Position numbers and translations under genes: made by a program. Shown here piece after piece: positions 1-4,300 of a stretch of 6,662 bases of DNA. The stretch covers positions 1-6,662 of the forward strand of contig DATLAN010000577.1 in NCBI GenBank assembly GCA_035527455.1, given 5' to 3'. Source of the stretch: DATLAN01 sp035527455 (GTDB lineage: Bacteria; Planctomycetota; Planctomycetia; Pirellulales; Thermoguttaceae). Position 1 is the first letter of the stretch. Each line of letters opens with the position of its first letter. Under the pieces are notes generated by a model, which was not told the DNA's origin, ran no database searches, and worked only from the letters and a program-made list of their open reading frames with translations.

Positions 1-309
1 GGCGACCTTTTCGAGTACGTTCTCGAAGGCTACCGCCGAATCGTCCTTGAACAACGACGACCAGAAACAGGCAATCGCCACGGCCGCCGCTGCGGCGGTG
101 GCTGCCAGAGTCCTCAGGGCTAAGACGAACATGCGGCGTCTCCTCGTGGGAAGTTGTGTTTGCGGAGAAGCTCCGGCCTGGAACGCTTCGGCCGATTGCC
201 CGGCGAGCCGGTCGAGGAACTCTTCGTCCGGCGGAGGCGCATCGGCGTCGACGGCGGCAAACAGGGCCGCCAGCCGCTTTTCGTCCCATTGCTTCTCGTT
301 AGGAGTCAT
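1..309 (-). CDS. Membrane-anchored putative anti-sigma/LolA-like regulator (N-terminal part)
   Basis: This gene runs off the left edge; 103 codons are visible. The protein starts MTPNEKQWDEKRLAALF and has a cytoplasmic-looking, acidic and proline-containing segment (about residues 1-55, including DEEFLDRLAGQSAEAF). An RRRR cluster (56-59) and one hydrophobic, alanine-rich transmembrane segment (about 61-83) follow. By the positive-inside rule the rest should lie outside the membrane. The last visible residues, AFENVLEKVA, resemble the start of the LolA/RseB-like extracytoplasmic domain found in planctomycete proteins encoded next to ECF sigma factors. The ATG overlaps the sigma-factor stop by 11 bases and has no clear Shine-Dalgarno, so translation is probably coupled. 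The likely role is to hold or tune the sigma factor at the membrane. The topology is visible in the sequence; the anti-sigma role is inferred from context. An internal ATG at 130-132 has a better ribosome site and would give a form lacking the cytoplasmic segment. Confidence 0.82.
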   Translation of the reverse strand, partial: MTPNEKQWDEKRLAALFAAVDADAPPPDEEFLDRLAGQSAEAFQAGASPQTQLPTRRRRMFVLALRTLAATAAAAAVAIACFWSSLFKDDSAVAFENVLEKVA

Positions 310-919
310 GGCGGGCACCGGATCGGGTATCGAGCGAACGCGTTTTGTTTCTTTGGAAGGCCCGGCGAAAGGCCCGACGGGCACGTGCCAGCTTCGAGCG
401 GACCGCCCCCGAGGAACACCGTTGTTCTTCGGCAATTTCTTCCGCGGTGGCTCCATCGCAGTACTTGGCAATCAACAGGGCTCCGTATTCGGCGGACAAC
501 TCGGTCAACACGGCCCGGACCGACACGGCCAATTCCTCGGCGGCCAGGGCCTCCTCGGGCGCCGACGGGCGGTTCTCCAGCCAGCGGATGATCCGTTGCC
601 CTTCGACCGCGCCGTCGCCGGAGTCGCGAAGCCGATCGTGCCGCTTCTGCTGGCGGTAGTGCAAGGACACGTGATTGCGTCCGATCCCGCAGAGCCACAA
701 CCAGAGCGATCCCCGAGCCGGGTCGTAATTCCGCGCCGAGCGGGCCGCCGCCAGGAAGGTCTCTTGCACCACGTCGGCCACGTCGGCCGAATCGCCGCCC
801 ATCAGGCGCGCAATCCATCTCCACAGCGGCCGGGCGTACGCCTCGTACAGCGATTGCCAGGCCTCGGTTTTGCCCTGCTGCAATCCCCGGGCCACGTCTC
901 GTTGTTGTCGCTCATCCAT
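299..919 (-). CDS. ECF-family RNA polymerase sigma factor
   Basis: The 206-residue protein has the two-domain layout and length of extracytoplasmic-function sigma-70 factors, which direct RNA polymerase to a small regulon in response to envelope or stress signals. Region 2 spans about residues 20-93: WQSLYEAYARPLWRWI, then DVADVVQETFLAAAR (the core-binding D-V-Q-E-T-F motif), then FxxWLxxIxRN-like SLWLWLCGIGRNHVSLHYR, which corresponds to the -10 melting/recognition segment. An acidic, variable linker spans about 95-133. Region 4 spans about 134-188: LTELSAEYGALLIAKYCDG followed by a helix-turn-helix, TAEEIAEEQRCSSGAVRSKL, and a basic LARARRAFRR tail that would contact the -35 element. ATG at 919 is the first start after an in-frame TGA eight codons upstream. 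It lacks a Shine-Dalgarno but overlaps the stop of the upstream small gene (ATGGATGA). The downstream membrane-protein gene overlaps its 3' end. The subgroup cannot be assigned from the sequence alone. Confidence 0.95.
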   Translation of the reverse strand: MDERQQRDVARGLQQGKTEAWQSLYEAYARPLWRWIARLMGGDSADVADVVQETFLAAARSARNYDPARGSLWLWLCGIGRNHVSLHYRQQKRHDRLRDSGDGAVEGQRIIRWLENRPSAPEEALAAEELAVSVRAVLTELSAEYGALLIAKYCDGATAEEIAEEQRCSSGAVRSKLARARRAFRRAFQRNKTRSLDTRSGARHDS

Positions 920-1166
920 AGGCGTCTGCGTCGGCAGTCATCTTGTCGTAGTGGAACACCAGGATCTCGCCTTCCGGCCAATTCATGTAACTGACGTGTC
1001 GCGACGCCCTTTCGTTCCACACGCGGAATGTGCCGCCACAATAGCTTTGCGCTTGGGTGCCGAAATGTGTCGGGTTTTTCTCCGGCGACTGAACCAATAC
1101 AACCACAGCATGGTACTGAGGCACCCCATGGGCAGGTAATCCGCGCAGCAAACTTGCCGGCTTCAC
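912..1166 (-). CDS. Small hypothetical protein, translationally coupled to the sigma factor
   Basis: This is an 84-codon frame that I do not recognise. It starts at GTG (1166-1164), with GGGAG six bases upstream (1177-1173), and ends in TGA within ATGGATGA, overlapping the sigma-factor start by 8 bases. The protein is neither strongly charged nor membrane-like. A short hydrophobic stretch HAVVVLVQ lies near residues 19-26, and an aromatic-rich second half includes SYCGGTFRVWNERASRHVSY and EILVFHYDK. It has one cysteine and no signal peptide. By hand count about 65% of third codon positions are G or C against roughly 44% of second positions. That pattern looks coding, but third-position GC is lower than in the neighbours, which could mean a young, transferred or decaying gene. 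The frame stays open further upstream; GTG at 1193 or 1235 are alternative starts with poorer ribosome sites. It could also be spurious, because a candidate sigma-gene promoter lies inside it. Confidence 0.45.
   Translation of the reverse strand: MKPASLLRGLPAHGVPQYHAVVVLVQSPEKNPTHFGTQAQSYCGGTFRVWNERASRHVSYMNWPEGEILVFHYDKMTADADAYG
993..1018 (-). promoter_or_regulatory. Candidate ECF-type promoter for the sigma-factor gene
   Basis: On the minus strand GGAAC (1018-1014) is followed after 17 bases by CGTC (996-993). GGAAC and CGTC match the common -35 and -10 cores of promoters used by many ECF sigma factors, and the spacing is in their usual range. Transcription would start near 986, about 66 bases before the sigma-factor ATG, which would suit autoregulation. 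The site lies inside the small upstream frame. It is a motif match only; the specificity of this sigma factor is unknown. Confidence 0.33.
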
Positions 1167-1182
1167 GTTATTCTCCCATAAT
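1154..1182 (+). promoter_or_regulatory. Sigma-70-like promoter for the large surface-protein gene
   Basis: TTGCCG (1154-1159; 4 of 6 matches to TTGACA) and CATAAT (1177-1182; 5 of 6 matches to TATAAT) are separated by exactly 17 bases. They sit in the AT-richer part of the divergent region. Transcription would begin near 1189 and leave a leader of roughly 120-145 bases before the large gene, depending on its start codon. The element overlaps the 5' end and ribosome site of the minus-strand small gene, so the two directions could interfere. Confidence 0.45.
1173..1177 (-). promoter_or_regulatory. Shine-Dalgarno site of the small gene
   Basis: GGGAG lies on the minus strand with a six-base spacer before the GTG at 1166-1164. 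This spacing is the main reason for choosing that start over the two upstream in-frame GTG codons, which have weaker or no such sites. It lies within and next to the plus-strand -10 box, so it could be coincidental. Confidence 0.45.
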
Positions 1183-1209
1183 GAAACCGTCACAAATGCG
1201 TAGATAGTG

Positions 1210-1250
1210 GGGGGAAACGCATACGGAACATTCACCGCATCGCGTCCCCC
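1210..1250 (+). other. Potential leader hairpin 1
   Basis: GGGGG (1210-1214) can pair with CCCCC (1246-1250), and ACGC (1217-1220) with GCGT (1242-1245). This gives nine base pairs with a two-base A bulge and a 21-base loop. It would form in the presumed 5' leader of the large gene. No U-run follows, so it is not a typical intrinsic terminator. Its last C also pairs in the next hairpin, so the two may compete at that base. Confidence 0.3.
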
Positions 1251-1283
1251 CTGGAGCGTACCGAAGGAACAGGGTACCCCAGG
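1250..1283 (+). other. Potential leader hairpin 2
   Basis: CCTGG (1250-1254) pairs with CCAGG (1279-1283), and GTACC (1258-1262) pairs with GGTAC (1273-1277). The two five-pair stems are separated by a small asymmetric internal loop (three bases against one) and capped by a ten-base loop. It lies 18 bases before the GGAG ribosome site at 1301-1304. It could be an RNA leader structure or, as DNA, an inverted-repeat protein-binding site. No known riboswitch class is recognised. Confidence 0.33.
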
Positions 1284-1300
1284 AACTGGGCACCGGCAAC

Positions 1301-1313
1301 GGAGAACGTCGTG
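1301..1313 (+). promoter_or_regulatory. Shine-Dalgarno plus alternative GTG start of the large gene
   Basis: GGAG (1301-1304) is followed after six bases by GTG (1311-1313), in frame with the large coding sequence and eight codons before its first ATG. The ATG at 1335 has only an AAGG directly touching it, which is too close to act as a ribosome site. The GTG start would add MGNQSTRR. An in-frame TGA at 1182-1184 bounds the frame upstream. Confidence 0.45.
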
Positions 1314-1334
1314 GGCAATCAATCGACACGAAGG

Positions 1335-4300
1335 ATGACGGCATCCCGCCGGGCATTTTCTCACTGCAAACGCACCACGGACGGAGGGAGACGAACCCGG
1401 TCCAACCGGCTCAGGCTCGAGCCGCTCGAGCCGCGGCTGGTGCTCGACGGCAACTCGCTGCTGATCAGCGAGTTCATGGCAAACAATGACACCACGCTTG
1501 CCGACGGGGACGGTAATTTCTCGGACTGGATCGAGATCCACAATCCGACCGGCTCGGACGTCGTGCTCGACGGCTGGTATCTGACCGACGACGTCACCGA
1601 CCTGAAGCGATGGCAGTTCCCCGACGACCAGCCGCAGCCGGAAACCACGCTCATCGCGGGCGGCTACCTGGTGGTGTTCGCTACCTCGGGACGCGAGGAC
1701 GTCTCCAATCCGACGAACCCTTCCCTCGATCCGGCGGGCAACCTCCACACCAATTTCAAACTCAAGAAGGACGAAGGCGAGTATCTGGCGCTCGTTCGAA
1801 ATGACGGCCTCACGATCGAGCACGAGTACGCGCCGCTTTATCCCCCGCAACACGACGACGTATCGTACGGATTGGCCTCGGACCTGGTCACGCAGGGGTA
1901 TTTTCTCGAGCCGACGCCCCGGGAACCCAACACGGGTCAGCCGGTGGACGACCCGACCCATGCGGTGGTGATCACCGAGATCATGTACAACCCCAATCCC
2001 GAAACGTACGCTCCCGACACGCGGATCGCGCGGGAAGAGTACATCGAGTTGTACAACCGGGGGATCGAGCCGATCAACCTGGCCGGCTGGCAGATCACCG
2101 AGGGCGTGCAGTTCACGTTCCCGGACGTTACGCTGAACTCGGGTGAATACCTGGTCGTGGCCGCGGACGTGGACGCGTTTGCCGCCGCGTATCCGAACGT
2201 GCCGGTGGGAACACGGATTGTCGGCGGCTGGATCGGGCGGCTGAGCAACAGCGGCGAAGAGATCGAGCTGCTCGATGACATCGGGCGGCGGATGGACCGG
2301 GTCGCCTACTCCGACCAGGGCGATTGGAGCGTTCGCGAGGTCCGCGAAGCAGACGAATGGGGCCACAGGGGGTGGATCTGGGCCGAAGATCACGACGGGC
2401 TGGGCAAGTCGCTGGAACTGACCACGATGGCGCTGTCCAACGAGTACGGACAGCTCTGGGCGGCGAGCCAGTCGGACGGCGGCACCCCCGGCGAGCCCAA
2501 TTCGGTCGCCGACGTCGACAACGACGTCGCCCCGTTGATTCTCGACGTATCGCACTTTCCCGTCATTGGGCAGCCGGGCGAGCCGGTCACCGTCACGGCC
2601 GAATTGAAGGACGAGACGGCCGCCGGAATCACCGCGACGGTCTACTACCGGGTCGACGGCGCGCCGGGTTTTTCAGCAGCCGTGATGACCGAGGACGCCC
2701 TGGCCGGCGGCGGAATCTATCATGCCTCTCTGCCGGGTCGGGCCGACGGCACGATCGTCGAGTTCTACGTGTCGGCCGCCGACGCCGCCGCCAATACGCG
2801 TACTTGGCCGGCTCCCGCCCGAACCTGGCCCGCTCCCGGCGATCCCGGCTACGCGAACGTGGCCAACCTGCTCTACCAGGTCGACGGCGGCTTCGATCCG
2901 AATGCCGAGTGGGTGCCCGGCAGCCATCCGATCTATTACATGATCATGACCGGAGCGGAAGCGGCGGAACTGAAAGACATCGGGGACGACGGCGATCCGT
3001 TTTGGGGCGAGGGCCGAAGCGACGCCCAGATGAACGCCACCTTGATCAGCGTCGACGGCACGGGAGCGCGGGTGCGCTACAACGTGGGCGTCCGCAACCG
3101 TGGCAATCGCACCCGGGTCGATCCGCCCAACAACTACCGCGTGAACTTCGTCCACGATGCCCCTTGGAAGGGCGTCACGGCGATCAACATCAACAGCAAG
3201 TATCCCTTCTCGCAGGTCATCGGCAGCGCGGTCCACCGCATGGCCGGAACGGCCGCACCGGAGGCCACGGCGATCAAGCTGAGGGTCAACGGGCAAGACC
3301 TGGCGAACGCCGGCAGCGGGGACGGCATGTACGGCCTGTACGCGGCCGTCGAGGTGTACAACAGCGAGTGGGCCGACAACCACTGGCCGGACGACAACCA
3401 GGGCAACCTCTACCGGCTGAGCTATTACGAGCCGCGGTCCGGCTCGCGGACCTTCGCCGACCTCGACTACAAAGGGCCCGCGCCCTACGACAATCCCGAC
3501 GACTACCGCGACAACTACCGCAAGCAGACCAACGAGAGCGAGGACGACTGGTCCGACGTCTTCGAGCTGATCGACAAGCTCAACAACCCGAACATCTCCG
3601 ACGACGAGTTCGTGGCCGAAGTCGGCCGGGTGATCGACGTCGAGCAGTGGATGCGATACCTGGCCACCGACGCGCTGTTGGGCAACCGGGAAGGCGGCCT
3701 GTACGAAGGCGAGGGCGACGATTTCGCCATGTATCGCGGCGTGACGGACCCGCGGTTCCGCCTCCTCCCGCACGACCTGGACACGCTGCTGGGACAGGGG
3801 GACCACAATTCCGAGCCCCATCGCAACATCTGGGACTACGACGGTGCCCGCGTCGGCGGACTGCACCGGCTGCTGAACCATCCGGAAACGGTCGGCATCT
3901 ATCTCCGCCAGTACATGGACTTGATCGAAACGGTCTTCGCCCCCGAAAACTTCAACCCGCTGATCGACCGGGTCCTCGCCGGAGTCACCTCCCAGGCGAC
4001 GATCAACGCGATGAAGAACTTCGTCGTCGCCCGAAACGCCGGCGTGCTGGCCCAGTTCCAGCAGGAGTTCACCGTCCAAAGCGACCTGCCGGTCCTCAAC
4101 GGGTATCCGCGGACCAACGGGCCGAACACCTCCCTGCACGGCACGGCCCACGCGGCCTATACCCGGTCGGTGCTGGTCAACGGGGAGCCGGCCGATTGGG
4201 ATCCGAGGGCCGGGCAGTGGGAAATCACGACGACCGGCGGAGGAGGTAGCCCGGGAACCGTCTTGCCCTTCCAAAACGGCGTCAGCCCCGATGGAACGTA

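Noticed and set aside
47..994. 315-codon plus-strand frame opposite the sigma factor
   Set aside because: It is antisense to a clear ECF sigma factor and membrane protein, has low-complexity Ser/Arg/Gly content, and shows no recognisable domain.
1181..1207. Eight-codon leader peptide (MKPSQMRR) before the large gene
   Set aside because: Its ATG overlaps the -10 box and lies upstream of the expected transcript start, and it has no ribosome site.
1210..1283. Intrinsic terminator between the divergent genes
   Set aside because: No U-run follows either stem on either strand, and no gene ends here; both flanking genes start from this region.
1271..1299. Minus-strand sigma-70-like pair TTGCCG-N17-TACCCT upstream of the small gene
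   Set aside because: The -10 box matches only 3 of 6 positions and overlaps the hairpin-2 repeat; too weak to annotate.
1282..1310. GGAAC...CGTC as an ECF promoter for the large gene
   Set aside because: The spacer is 20 bases, too long for ECF promoters. The other GGAAC copies have no correctly spaced partner either.
912..2555. 547-codon minus-strand open frame as a single long gene
   Set aside because: Beyond about 1335 it lies antisense to the domain-rich surface protein and reads as low-complexity Arg/Val/Gly/Asp sequence. Only its last 84 codons look protein-like.
2324..4249. 641-codon plus-strand open frame
   Set aside because: It is a different frame of the same strand as the CotH-type protein and encodes Arg/Gly-rich nonsense typical of GC-rich shadows; the true frame has recognisable domains throughout.
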